DNA from: Chloracidobacterium sp. CP2_5A
GTDB taxonomy: Bacteria; Acidobacteriota; Blastocatellia; Chloracidobacteriales; Chloracidobacteriaceae
DNA: 42,579 bases
Reading direction: 5' to 3'
Assembly (NCBI GenBank): GCA_002254845.1
Contig: NKPT01000028.1
Coordinates: 1 to 42,579 of the forward strand
Of this stretch, positions 33,741-42,566 are shown piece by piece (the first letter of the stretch is position 1; each line of letters begins with the position of its first letter). The position numbers were made by a program, and so were the translations under genes. The notes under the pieces are model-generated. The model had not been told where the DNA came from. It made no database searches and was given only the letters and a program-made list of their open reading frames with translations.

Positions 33741-36575
33741 ATGAATCCTCTTCAAGCGTTACATGAGCAGGGCCAATCGCCGTGGCTGGACTACATTCGG
33801 CGCAGCCTGATTACCAGCGGCGAGCTACAACGCTTCATTGATGAAGACGGCCTTATGGGCGTCACATCAAATCCCGCCATCTTTGAGAAAGCCATCACCG
33901 GCAGCCAGGACTACGCGGCGGCGCTGGCCGCCCTTGAAGCCGAAAACCTTGACGCAAATGCCCTCTATGAGCGGCTGGCCATTGAAGACATTCAAAGCGC
34001 CGCCGATATCCTCAAGTCGGTGTACGACCGGACGCAGGGACGCGACGGTTACGTCAGCCTCGAAGTCTCGCCCTACTTAGCTCAAGATACCAACGGCACC
34101 ATCGCCGAAGCGCGCCGCCTGTGGCAGGCGGTCAACCGCCCCAATTTGATGATCAAGGTGCCAGCGACGCCGGAGGGCCTCCCTGCGATCCAGACGCTCA
34201 TCAGCGAGGGCATCAACGTCAACGTCACCCTGCTCTTCGCGCAGGACGCCTACCGGCAGGTGGCGGAAGCCTACATTGCGGGGCTCGAAGCCTTCGCGGC
34301 CGCCGGCGGGGAGCTGCGCCGCGTCGCCAGCGTCGCCAGCTTTTTCGTCAGCCGGATTGACTCGCTGGTGGATGCCAAGCTCGATGCCAAGCTCAAAGCC
34401 GGGGACGGCGACCCGGCGCTCATCGCCAGCCTCAAGGGCAAAGTCGCGATTGCCAACGCCAAGTTGGCCTACCAGGCCTACAAGAAGCTCTTTTCGGGCG
34501 AGCGATGGGCCAAGCTCGCGGCGGCCGGCGCGCAGACGCAGCGATTGCTCTGGGCCAGCACGGGCACGAAAAACCCGCAGTACAGCGACACGCTCTACGT
34601 TGACGAGCTCATCGGGCCCGACACCGTGAACACGATTCCGCCGGCCACCTGGGAAGCCTTCCGCGACCACGGGCGCGTCCGGCCGACGCTGGAAAGCGAC
34701 CTCGACGCGGCTCATGACACGCTGGAGACGCTCGCCAAGGTCGGGATTTCCCTGAAGGAAGCCACTGACGCCCTGCTCGCGGAAGCCGTCCGGCTCTTTG
34801 CCGAGCCGTTTGACAAGCTGCTCAACTCCCTCGACAAGAAGTGCAAGGCGGTTAACTGGACGCGCCTCAACGCGCAGGAGCTGCACCTTTCGGCCGAGCA
34901 CCGCCGCCTTATGGAGGCCGAACTCGACGACTGGAAAATCAACGGCAAGGCGCGCCGCCTCTGGATGCGCGACGCCAGCGTCTGGACGCGCAGCGATGAA
35001 AGCCAGTGGCTGGGCTGGCTGGGGCTGGTCGAGGATCAGCTCGCCAATCTGCCCGCGCTCATGGCTGCCGCGGAAGATCTGCGGCGGAGCTTCAAGCATG
35101 CCGTCGTGCTGGGCATGGGCGGCTCAAGCCTCTGCCCGGAAGTGCTGCGCATGACGTTTGGCATCCTGACCGACGCGCCGGTTTTGCACGTGCTGGACTC
35201 CACCGACCCGGCGCAGATCAGCGCGCTCGAAGCCCGGCTTGACCTGGAACACACCGTCTTCATCGTGGCGAGCAAGTCTGGCAGCACGCTTGAGCCCAAC
35301 ATCTTTAAGCAGTATTTCTTCGAGCGGATGAAGGGGATCGCGGGGCCGGAGCGGGTCGGCGCGCACTTTGTCGCGATCACCGATCCCGGCTCAAAGCTCG
35401 AAGGCATCGCCAAAGCCGATGGCTTCCGGCACATCTTCGCGGGCGTGCCCAGCGTCGGCGGGCGCTATTCGGCGCTGTCGAATTTCGGCATGGCGCCAGC
35501 GGCGATCATGGGCATTCCCGTGGGCGAGTTCCTTGACGCCGCCGACGACATGGTCAACGCCTGCTCCTACTGCGTGCCGATTGCCGAAAACCCCGGCGTC
35601 GCGCTGGGTTGCGCGCTGGGGGCGCTCGCCAAGGCTGGGCGCGACAAGCTGACGTTCATCGCCTCGCCCAAGCTCTGGGGCCTGGGCGCGTGGATGGAAC
35701 AGCTCATCGCCGAATCCACCGGCAAGCAGGGCAAGGGCATCATTCCCGTGGACTTGGAGTTTCCAACCGATATTTCGGCCTATGGCGATGACCGCGTCTT
35801 CGCCTACCTGCGGCTCGAAGACGACGACAACGACGCCACCGACGCCGCCGTCGCCGCGTTCAAGGACGCGGGCTATCCGGTCATCGTCAATCGGCTAACG
35901 AATGAAATGACGCTGGGACAGGAGTTTTTCCGCTGGGAAATCGCCACGGCGGTCGCCGGCGCGATCTTGGGCATCAACCCCTTCGATCAGCCGGACGTGG
36001 AAGCCAGCAAGGTGGCGACGCGGGAGCTAACGGCCGAATACGAGCGCGCCGGCGCGCTCCCGGCGGAAGCGCCGCTGTTCGAGGCCGACGGGATCCGGCT
36101 CTTCACTGACGCCGCCAACGCCGAGGCGCTTGGCGCGCAGGACAGCTTGGCGAGCTACCTGCGCGCCCACCTGGGACGGCTCGCGGCAGGCGACTACTTT
36201 GCCCTGCTTGCCTACCTCGACATGAACGACCTCAACAAAGCGCATCTCCAAGCGATTCGGCATGCCGTTCGGGAGGAAAAGCGCGTCGCCACCTGCTTGG
36301 GCTTCGGGCCCCGCTTTTTGCACTCAACCGGACAAGCCTACAAGGGCGGGCCGAACACTGGCGTCTTTTTGCAAATCACCTGCGACGACGCGCAGGACCT
36401 GCCCGTGCCGGGCCAGGCTTACACATTCGGCGTCGTCAAGGCGGCGCAAGCGCGGGGCGACTTCCAGGTGCTGGTCGAGCGGCGACGGCGGGCGCTCCGC
36501 ATCCACCTCGGGCCCGACGTGGCGGCCGGGCTGGTCAAGCTGCGCGAAGCTGTCGCTCAGGCGCTAGCCCGCTGA
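33741..36575 (+). CDS. tal-pgi: Fused transaldolase-glucose-6-phosphate isomerase
   Basis: 944 residues. The ATG at 33741 has GGAG 9 bases upstream; the frame is open earlier but overlaps tkt. Residues 1 to about 365 are transaldolase: DGLMGVTSNPAIFEKAI, the Schiff-base Lys139 in LMIKVPATPEG, and SFFVSRIDSLVDAKLDAKL. Residues about 430-944 are a phosphoglucose isomerase: GMGGSSLCPEV (about 458-468), ASKSGSTLEPN, and the C-terminal GFGPRFLHSTGQAYKGGPN. The chain therefore interconverts sedoheptulose-7-phosphate and fructose-6-phosphate, then isomerises the latter to glucose-6-phosphate, closing a cycle with zwf. Tal-Pgi fusions are known in several bacteria. A 12-bp duplication adds DAKL in the Tal part. 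It is followed by a hairpin and gnd. Confidence 0.96.
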   Translation: MNPLQALHEQGQSPWLDYIRRSLITSGELQRFIDEDGLMGVTSNPAIFEKAITGSQDYAAALAALEAENLDANALYERLAIEDIQSAADILKSVYDRTQGRDGYVSLEVSPYLAQDTNGTIAEARRLWQAVNRPNLMIKVPATPEGLPAIQTLISEGINVNVTLLFAQDAYRQVAEAYIAGLEAFAAAGGELRRVASVASFFVSRIDSLVDAKLDAKLKAGDGDPALIASLKGKVAIANAKLAYQAYKKLFSGERWAKLAAAGAQTQRLLWASTGTKNPQYSDTLYVDELIGPDTVNTIPPATWEAFRDHGRVRPTLESDLDAAHDTLETLAKVGISLKEATDALLAEAVRLFAEPFDKLLNSLDKKCKAVNWTRLNAQELHLSAEHRRLMEAELDDWKINGKARRLWMRDASVWTRSDESQWLGWLGLVEDQLANLPALMAAAEDLRRSFKHAVVLGMGGSSLCPEVLRMTFGILTDAPVLHVLDSTDPAQISALEARLDLEHTVFIVASKSGSTLEPNIFKQYFFERMKGIAGPERVGAHFVAITDPGSKLEGIAKADGFRHIFAGVPSVGGRYSALSNFGMAPAAIMGIPVGEFLDAADDMVNACSYCVPIAENPGVALGCALGALAKAGRDKLTFIASPKLWGLGAWMEQLIAESTGKQGKGIIPVDLEFPTDISAYGDDRVFAYLRLEDDDNDATDAAVAAFKDAGYPVIVNRLTNEMTLGQEFFRWEIATAVAGAILGINPFDQPDVEASKVATRELTAEYERAGALPAEAPLFEADGIRLFTDAANAEALGAQDSLASYLRAHLGRLAAGDYFALLAYLDMNDLNKAHLQAIRHAVREEKRVATCLGFGPRFLHSTGQAYKGGPNTGVFLQITCDDAQDLPVPGQAYTFGVVKAAQARGDFQVLVERRRRALRIHLGPDVAAGLVKLREAVAQALAR
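34371..34394 (+). repeat. 12-bp perfect tandem duplication in tal-pgi
   Basis: GATGCCAAGCTC occurs at 34371-34382 and 34383-34394, giving DAKLDAKL in frame in the transaldolase domain. Confidence 0.85.
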
Positions 36576-36583
36576 CCTTATAA

Positions 36584-36612
36584 GCCGCCGGGGCGCGGGC
36601 TATTCCGGCGGC
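36584..36612 (+). repeat. Hairpin between tal-pgi and gnd
   Basis: GCCGCCGG (36584-36591) pairs with CCGGCGGC (36605-36612), a perfect 8-bp stem with a 13-base loop, starting 9 bases after the tal-pgi stop. No T run follows, so it is more likely an mRNA-processing or stability element than a terminator. Confidence 0.45.
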
Positions 36613-36656
36613 GATGTTCGCTTTCGACCGTATTCATTCAAGGAGCGAGGCACACT

Positions 36657-38090
36657 ATGGCGGAAGGATTGGCCGACATCGGCATGATTGGCTTGGCGGT
36701 CATGGGCAGCAATTTGGCCCAGAACATTGAGCGCAATGGCTTCACGGTCGCGGTATGGAACCGCGATCCGGCGCGGGTAGATGAGTTTATCGCCACCGTC
36801 GGCGCGGGCAAGAAATTTGTCGGCGCGCACACGCCACAGGCGTTCGTAGCGGCGCTTGCGCGCCCGCGCAAGATCATCCTGCTGGTCAAGGCGGGCGCGG
36901 CGACCGACTGGACGATTGACCAGATCAAGCCCCACCTTGAGCCGGGCGACATTATCATTGACGGCGGCAACGCGCTCTATCACGACACGATTCGCCGCGA
37001 GAAGGCGCTCAAGGCGGAGGGATTTAACTTCATCGGCTGCGGCGTTTCAGGCGGCGAGGAAGGCGCGCTCTGGGGGCCGTCGCTAATGCCGGGCGGCGCG
37101 CGCGACGCTTACGAAAGCCTGCGCCCGATTTTCGAAGCTATCGCGGCGAAGGTCGATGACGGCCCTTGCGTGACTTACATTGGGCCGAATGGCGCGGGAC
37201 ATTTCGTCAAGATGGTTCACAACGGGATCGAGTATGGCGACATGCAGCTGATTGCCGAGGCCTACGACCTGCTCAAGCGCGTCGGACGCCTGACCGCGCC
37301 CGAGCTCGCCGCCGTCTTCGAAGCCTGGAACCAAGGCGTCCTGCAATCGTTCCTCATTGAAATCACGTCGCAGATTTTCCGCGCCATTGACCCCGAGACA
37401 AACCAGCCCCTCGTGGAACTCATTCTCGACAAGGCCGGGCAGAAGGGGACGGGCAAGTGGACCTCGGAAGCGGCGCTGGATTTGGGCGTTCCCGTGCCGA
37501 CCATCCAAGCGGCAATTGACGCGCGCGTGCTGTCCTCGATGAAAGCCGAGCGAGCAGCGGCCAGCGAAGTCATTGTCGGCCCGCCGACATCGCCGGAAAT
37601 GCCTAACAAGACAGACTTTATCCTGCTTGTCCACAATGCGCTCCACGCGAGCAAGATCTGCTCCTACGCGCAAGGCATGGCGATGCTCTCCACGGCTTCG
37701 CGGGTCTACGACTGGCATCTTGACCTGGGCGAAATCAGCCGCATCTGGAAGGGCGGCTGCATCATCCGGGCGCAGTTCCTCGATAAAATCAAGCAGGCCT
37801 ATCAGCGGCGGGCCGACCTGCCGAATCTGTTGCTCGACCCGGATTTCAACCAGTGGATGTCCGACGCCCAGACGAGCTGGCGCAGCGTGGTCAGCGTCGG
37901 GACGCTGGCCGGCATTCCGCTGCCCGCGATGAGCGCCAGCTTGGCCTACTTCGACAGCTACCGCACGGCCCGCCTGCCGCAAAACCTCACGCAGGCGCAG
38001 CGCGACTTTTTCGGCTCGCACACCTACGAGCGCATTGACCAGCCGGAAGCCGGGTTTATCCATACCGAATGGAAAGACCTCATTCGGTAG
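36657..38090 (+). CDS. gnd: 6-phosphogluconate dehydrogenase, decarboxylating
   Basis: 477 residues, the long homodimeric type. GMIGLAVMGSNLAQNIE is the NADP-binding fingerprint at the N-terminus, GPNGAGHFVKMVHNGIEYGD holds the catalytic Lys185 and Glu192 (spaced as in the sheep enzyme), and FGSHTYERIDQPEAG is the conserved C-terminal signature. It oxidises and decarboxylates 6-phosphogluconate to ribulose-5-phosphate with NADPH formation in the cytoplasm. AGGAG and GAGG lie 6-11 bases upstream of the ATG. It is 81 bases after tal-pgi and 69 bases before zwf, in one operon. Confidence 0.96.
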   Translation: MAEGLADIGMIGLAVMGSNLAQNIERNGFTVAVWNRDPARVDEFIATVGAGKKFVGAHTPQAFVAALARPRKIILLVKAGAATDWTIDQIKPHLEPGDIIIDGGNALYHDTIRREKALKAEGFNFIGCGVSGGEEGALWGPSLMPGGARDAYESLRPIFEAIAAKVDDGPCVTYIGPNGAGHFVKMVHNGIEYGDMQLIAEAYDLLKRVGRLTAPELAAVFEAWNQGVLQSFLIEITSQIFRAIDPETNQPLVELILDKAGQKGTGKWTSEAALDLGVPVPTIQAAIDARVLSSMKAERAAASEVIVGPPTSPEMPNKTDFILLVHNALHASKICSYAQGMAMLSTASRVYDWHLDLGEISRIWKGGCIIRAQFLDKIKQAYQRRADLPNLLLDPDFNQWMSDAQTSWRSVVSVGTLAGIPLPAMSASLAYFDSYRTARLPQNLTQAQRDFFGSHTYERIDQPEAGFIHTEWKDLIR

Positions 38091-38113
38091 AGCAGCCCCT
38101 TCCCCACAGCCCC

Positions 38114-38141
38114 GCGCCGGCCGCCGCAAGCGGCCCGGCGC
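38114..38141 (+). repeat. Hairpin between gnd and zwf
   Basis: GCGCCGGCCGC (38114-38124) pairs with GCGGCCCGGCGC (38130-38141) with one bulged base and a 5-base loop. It occupies most of the 69-base gnd-zwf spacer. No T run; likely an intercistronic stability or processing element. Confidence 0.45.
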
Positions 38142-38159
38142 GCTTGGGAGCGATGCAGC

Positions 38160-39692
38160 ATGGCCAACAACCATAACCCTCTCCGCGAAGAAGCGCGCGT
38201 CGAGCGCACCCCGTCGCCCTGCACGGTGGTGATTTTTGGCGCGTCGGGCGACCTGGCCAAGCGCAAGCTCGTCCCGGCGCTTTTCAGCCTCGCCCGCGAG
38301 CGCCGGCTGCCGGGCGGCTTCTCGATTGTCGGCTACTCGCGCAGCGCCATGAGCGATGACGCCCTACGGTCGCTGATGCACGAGGCGGTGGCGAAATTTT
38401 CCAGCTCGGGCCCGCCGACCGCCGCCGAGTGGGAAAGCTTCTCCGCCGGGATGTTTTACTGCCAGGGGGGGTATGACGATGTCGCCGGCTACGAGCGGCT
38501 CAAGGCGCGGCTCGCCGAGATTGACGCGGAGCGGGGCACGAGCGGCAACCGAATTTTCTACCTCTCGACGCCCCCCAGCCTCATCGGGCCGATTATGGAC
38601 ACGCTCGGCGCGTCGGGCCTGGCGCGGAGCGCGCCGGGAAGCTGGACGCGCATCATCATCGAGAAGCCCATCGGCTACGATCTGAAGACCGCGCAGGAGC
38701 TCAACGCGCATGTCAGCCGCATCTTTGACGAAGACCAGGTGTATCGCATTGACCACTACCGAGCGAAAGAGACTGTCCAGAACATTGTGGTCATGCGCTT
38801 CGCCAACGGCATCTTCGAGCCGGTCTGGAATCGGCGCTACATTGACCACATCCAGATTACGGCCGCCGAGGCGGTTGGCGTCGAGGGGCGCGGCGGCTAT
38901 TACGAAGGCTCCGGCGCGGTGCGCGACATGCTCCAGAATCACCTGCTGCAACTGCTGGCGCTGGTTGGCATGGAGCCGCCCACCTCGCTCGAGGCCAACG
39001 CCATCCGCGACGAGGCGATCAAGGTCGCCAAGGCCGTCCGCCCCATCGCGCCCGACGCCGTGGATGCTCACGCCGTGCGCGGGCAGTACACGGCCGGATG
39101 GGTCGGCGGCAAGGCCGTCCCCGGCTACCGGGAGGAGGAAGGGGTCAGCCCCGCGTCAACAACGGAAACTTACGCCGCCATCAAGTTTGAAATTGACAAC
39201 TGGCGCTGGGCCGGCGTGCCGTTTTACCTGCGCTCCGGCAAGCGCATGACCAAGCGGGCCGCTGAAATCGCGGTGCAGTTCCGGCAAGCGCCGATGCGAC
39301 TCTTCACGACGACCGAAGCCGACCTGCACGAGCCGAACCTGCTCGTGATGAAGATCCAGCCGGACGAGGGGCTGACGCTGCGCTTGGCGGCGAAGCTGCC
39401 CGGACACGCCATCCACCTGCGCTCCGTCAACATGGACTTTCGCTACGGCACGTCGTTTGGCGCGCGGTCATCGGAAGCCTATGAGCGATTGCTGCTGGAT
39501 TGCATGTTTGGCGACCCGACGCTCTTCACGCGCCGCGACATGGTCGAAACCGGCTGGTCGCTGATGATGCCGATTCTCAACCGCTGGGCCGAAAGCGGCG
39601 AGCGCCACCTGCACTTTTACGAAGCCGGCACGTGGGGGCCCGAAGCCGCGGACGCCCTCATGGGCGAAGGGCGCGCTTGGCGGCGGCTCTAA
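38160..39692 (+). CDS. zwf: Glucose-6-phosphate 1-dehydrogenase
   Basis: 510 residues. The N-terminus carries the nucleotide-binding VVIFGASGDLAKRKLVPALF. The substrate signature, usually RIDHYLGKE, reads RIDHYRAKETVQN here (Asp198, His199, Tyr200, Arg201, Ala202, Lys203): the catalytic His-Asp pair and Lys are retained, but the Leu-Gly are Arg-Ala. NRRYIDHIQITAAEAVGVEGR and GYYEGSGAVRDMLQNHLLQ follow as expected. It makes 6-phosphoglucono-lactone and NADPH. GGGAG lies 9 bases before the ATG. It is the first of a tight zwf-opcA-pgl run (16- and 6-base gaps). Confidence 0.95.
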   Translation: MANNHNPLREEARVERTPSPCTVVIFGASGDLAKRKLVPALFSLARERRLPGGFSIVGYSRSAMSDDALRSLMHEAVAKFSSSGPPTAAEWESFSAGMFYCQGGYDDVAGYERLKARLAEIDAERGTSGNRIFYLSTPPSLIGPIMDTLGASGLARSAPGSWTRIIIEKPIGYDLKTAQELNAHVSRIFDEDQVYRIDHYRAKETVQNIVVMRFANGIFEPVWNRRYIDHIQITAAEAVGVEGRGGYYEGSGAVRDMLQNHLLQLLALVGMEPPTSLEANAIRDEAIKVAKAVRPIAPDAVDAHAVRGQYTAGWVGGKAVPGYREEEGVSPASTTETYAAIKFEIDNWRWAGVPFYLRSGKRMTKRAAEIAVQFRQAPMRLFTTTEADLHEPNLLVMKIQPDEGLTLRLAAKLPGHAIHLRSVNMDFRYGTSFGARSSEAYERLLLDCMFGDPTLFTRRDMVETGWSLMMPILNRWAESGERHLHFYEAGTWGPEAADALMGEGRAWRRL

Positions 39693-39708
39693 GCGCGGGA
39701 GAAAAGAC

Positions 39709-40878
39709 ATGAGTATCGTCGAAGACATCGAGCGTCGCCGCCAAGTGGACGTGGCCGCCATCGAGCGCGAGCTCACTGAGCTGTGGAAAGCCGCGGCGGA
39801 AGTCAAGGAAGGCAGCGCCGATGAAGCCGTCATGCGCGTTTGCCTGCTCAACCTGCTGGTCTTCATCACGGATGAGGCGCGCTTTGGCGAAGTCTCGGAA
39901 GTCGTCGCCAAAATCACCGAGTCCGCGCCCTGTCGCGCCATCATCCTGTACGGGAATCCAGCCGCTCCGACGGATGAGACCCAGGCGTGGATCGCCTCGC
40001 ACTGTCACCTCGATGACCGCATGCGCCAGGTTTGCTGCGAGGAAATTCGCGTCGCGGCGCGGGGCGCGACCATCAGGTATCTGGCCCGCACCGTCGCGCC
40101 GCTCATCGCGCCCGATTTGCCGGTTTTCCTCTGGTGGCAAGACCTTCAGACCCTGGGCGAGAAATACTTTCTCGACTTCTTATCCGAAGTTGACCGGGTC
40201 ATCATGGACAGCCGCGGCCTCACGCATCGCGACGGGGTGGCCGCTCAGCTTGCCAGCTTCGTGCTTGAAAGCCGGCGGCGGGCCGCCTTTAGCGACCTCA
40301 ACTGGACGCGCTTGACGCGATGGCGCGACTTGGTCGCGGGACTTTTTGACGCGCCTGATTTGACGCATCAGCTCCAGGAATTGACGCGCGTCACGATTTG
40401 CTATGCCAATGACGACGAAACGCCCGGCATCCCCCTGCAGGCGCTTTTGCTGGCGGGCTTTTTCGCGGCGCAGCTGGGTTGGACGCTCAAGGACGCTCAG
40501 GAAGTCACGCCCCATCAGGCCGAGCTTCGGTTTCGCGCCCGACGGCGGCGCGTCATGCTGACCATCGAGCCGCAATCCGACAGCCGACTTCCCCCGAAGG
40601 AGCTCGCGGCAGTCACGCTTGTCGCGGAGCGTCCTCCCGAAGCCAGCTTTAGCGTCGCTTGCCGCCCGACCGAAGGGACGGATTGGCTTTACACCACGTC
40701 GGTTGAAATCTCCGGCGGCGCGCGCTACCACACGACCATTGTCCTGCCCTCGCTGACGGATGCGCGCCTGATGTCGCGGGAGGTTGAAATATTCGGGCGC
40801 AGCAAGCCCTACGAGCGCGCGCTGCGCATGGCGCTTGACATCATCGCCGAGCTTGAGCTGGACGCTCAACTTGCCTGA
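39709..40878 (+). CDS. opcA: G6PDH assembly/activator protein OpcA
   Basis: 389 residues. The conserved OpcA features are present: APCRAIIL (residues about 74-81), QVCCEEIRVAARG, and PLIAPDLPVFLWW at about 130, with TWARD-like DWTRLTRWRDL later as NWTRLTRWRDL. In cyanobacteria and actinobacteria OpcA binds G6PDH and tunes its oligomerisation and redox response. Its position directly after zwf, 16 bases on, supports that role. GGGAG is 7 bases before the ATG (39709). It is a soluble protein with no enzymatic motif. Confidence 0.92.
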   Translation: MSIVEDIERRRQVDVAAIERELTELWKAAAEVKEGSADEAVMRVCLLNLLVFITDEARFGEVSEVVAKITESAPCRAIILYGNPAAPTDETQAWIASHCHLDDRMRQVCCEEIRVAARGATIRYLARTVAPLIAPDLPVFLWWQDLQTLGEKYFLDFLSEVDRVIMDSRGLTHRDGVAAQLASFVLESRRRAAFSDLNWTRLTRWRDLVAGLFDAPDLTHQLQELTRVTICYANDDETPGIPLQALLLAGFFAAQLGWTLKDAQEVTPHQAELRFRARRRRVMLTIEPQSDSRLPPKELAAVTLVAERPPEASFSVACRPTEGTDWLYTTSVEISGGARYHTTIVLPSLTDARLMSREVEIFGRSKPYERALRMALDIIAELELDAQLA

Positions 40879-40884
40879 AGCCCC

Positions 40885-41625
40885 ATGGATATTCGCGTCT
40901 TTCCCGCCGCCGCCGACTTGGCGCGGCATGCCGCCGCGTCATTCGTGACGCATGCCGCGTCAGCCATTGACGCGCGCGGACGCTTCAGCGTCGCGCTTTC
41001 CGGCGGCAGCACGCCGCGCCTGGTCTTTCGCCTGATCGCCAACGAGGAATTCGCCCGGCGCGTCAACTGGAGCGCCACGCATATTTTCTGGGGCGACGAG
41101 CGTTGCGTTCCGCCTGACCATGCCGACAGCAACTACCGCCTGGCGCGGGAAACCCTGTTGGCGCCGCTAGGCATCGCGGAAAGCAACATTCATCGCATGG
41201 AAGGCGAGCTTCCGCCGGCTGAGGCGGCGGCGCGGTATGACGCCCGCTTGCGAGCGTTTTTCGGCAATGCGCCGCCGCGCTTTGACCTGATTCACTTGGG
41301 GCTCGGCGAGGACGGTCATACGGCATCGCTGTTTCCTGGCACGGCGGCGCTGGCTGAAACCGAGGCCAAGGTCGTCGCCAACGAGGTGCCGCGCTTGCAG
41401 GCGACGCGCATCACCTTCACCGCGCCGCTCATTAATGCAGCCCGCGCCGTCGAGTTTTTCGTGACTGGCAGCGCCAAGGCCGGAGTCTTGCGGGAGGTTC
41501 TCGTCGGCAACAACCAAGCGCCTTATCCTTCGCGGATGATTCGGCCGACGCAGGGAACGCTAACGTGGCTCGTCACCGCCGATGCGGCGGCGCAGCTTCC
41601 GACTGAGCTCATCCGGCATGCCTGA
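40885..41625 (+). CDS. pgl: 6-phosphogluconolactonase (DevB type)
   Basis: 246 residues. The family signatures are SGGSTP (39-44), FWGDER (68-73) and LGLGEDGHTASLFPG with the active His145. It hydrolyses 6-phosphoglucono-lactone to 6-phosphogluconate, the step between Zwf and Gnd. The ATG is 6 bases after the opcA stop, and the last 8 bases overlap the patatin-like gene. All oxidative-branch genes are thus clustered. Confidence 0.94.
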   Translation: MDIRVFPAAADLARHAAASFVTHAASAIDARGRFSVALSGGSTPRLVFRLIANEEFARRVNWSATHIFWGDERCVPPDHADSNYRLARETLLAPLGIAESNIHRMEGELPPAEAAARYDARLRAFFGNAPPRFDLIHLGLGEDGHTASLFPGTAALAETEAKVVANEVPRLQATRITFTAPLINAARAVEFFVTGSAKAGVLREVLVGNNQAPYPSRMIRPTQGTLTWLVTADAAAQLPTELIRHA

Positions 41626-42493
41626 GCGGGGGCGGGGGCTGGGCCTGGTCTTCGCCGGCGGCGGCAACCGGGCCTTTTATCAACTTGGCTTAATGCGAGC
41701 GTGGGACGATCTGTGGTCGCGCGCGAGCGCCGTCGCCGCGTGCAGCGCCGGGGCCTGCGTGGTCGCCATGCTGCTGAGCGGGCGCGCCGAGGCGACAGCC
41801 GACTTTTGGAAGCGCCGCCGCGCGCATGTCACGCGCAACATCAACTGGCTTCATCCGCTGGTTGGCAAGCCGCTCGCGCCCCACGCGCCGATCTACCGCG
41901 ACACGGTGAACTTCTGCCTCGCTGACGGCGGCTTTGAGCGCATTCGCTCGCAGCCCTTTCCCCTGCTCGTTTTGACTTCGCGGCTTCCGCGCGGACTGCC
42001 CCCGGCGGCGGCGGCGGTTTTGGGGCTGGCGACGTACAGCCTTGAGAAACAGTTCAAACGCGGGCTGACGCACCCAACGTGGGGACGGCAGCTGGGCTTT
42101 CGTCCGGCAGCTTTCGACATGCGGGATTGCGCGACGGCGGAAGACCTCGCGACGCTGATTTTGGCTTCGTCGGCGACGCCGCCCTTTACGCCGCTCGGCC
42201 GCGTCGCCGGTCAGACGGTGCTTGACGGCGGGCTGGTGGACAACGTCCCGGCTTTTCTGTTAGACGACCTGCCGGGCGTAACTCGGCAGGCGGTGTTGAT
42301 GTCGCGCCCCTATCCGGCGGAAATCGTCGGACGGCAGGGGCGACGGCTCTACGTCGCGCCGTTGACGCCGCCGCCGGTTTCGCGGTGGGATTACACGCGG
42401 CCCGACTTGGTTGAGGCCACGATCGCGCAGGGCGAGCGCGAAGCCTCGTTACACCGTCCGGCGCTCGACGCGCTGCTTGACGAGCTTTGCTAG
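41618..42493 (+). CDS. Patatin-like phospholipase family protein
   Basis: 291 residues from the ATG at 41618; the frame is open back to 41582, inside pgl. The oxyanion-hole glycine motif is VFAGGGNRAFYQLG (11-24). The nucleophile elbow reads ACSAGA with Ser43, a departure from the usual GxSxG because the first Gly is Ala. The dyad Asp is Asp203 in LDGGLVDN. The fold is otherwise typical, so acyl hydrolase activity is likely but not certain. It overlaps pgl by 8 bases and may be co-translated with the pentose phosphate genes, though the functional link is unclear. The last codons lie in a four-fold repeat that contains the stop. Confidence 0.85.
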   Translation: MPERGRGLGLVFAGGGNRAFYQLGLMRAWDDLWSRASAVAACSAGACVVAMLLSGRAEATADFWKRRRAHVTRNINWLHPLVGKPLAPHAPIYRDTVNFCLADGGFERIRSQPFPLLVLTSRLPRGLPPAAAAVLGLATYSLEKQFKRGLTHPTWGRQLGFRPAAFDMRDCATAEDLATLILASSATPPFTPLGRVAGQTVLDGGLVDNVPAFLLDDLPGVTRQAVLMSRPYPAEIVGRQGRRLYVAPLTPPPVSRWDYTRPDLVEATIAQGEREASLHRPALDALLDELC

Positions 42494-42566
42494 CGCGCAT
42501 TCCAGCTTTGCTAGCGCGCATTCCAGCTTTGCTAGCGCGCATTCCAGCTTTGCTAGCGCGCATTCC
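42483..42566 (+). repeat. 21-bp perfect tandem repeat, four copies, across the patatin stop
   Basis: Four identical 21-base units (42483-42503, 42504-42524, 42525-42545 and 42546-42566) each contain the palindrome GCTAGC and the sequence GCTAGCGCGCATTCC. The patatin stop TAG is in the first copy and the unit is a multiple of three, so all copies carry a stop in that frame. No spacer is present, so this is not a CRISPR. It lies 13 bases from the window end and may continue beyond. Confidence 0.95.

Noticed and set aside
34321-34338. 9-bp repeat GCGTCGCCA in tal-pgi
   Set aside because: It encodes VASVAS, a conserved transaldolase stretch, so the repeat follows from the protein and is not a recent duplication.
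42186-42563. Minus-strand frame beginning with a four-fold MRASKAG peptide repeat
   Set aside because: The peptide repeat simply reflects the 21-bp DNA repeat; the remainder is antisense to the patatin gene.
42483-42566. Possible CRISPR array
   Set aside because: The four units are contiguous with no spacers and there are no cas genes.
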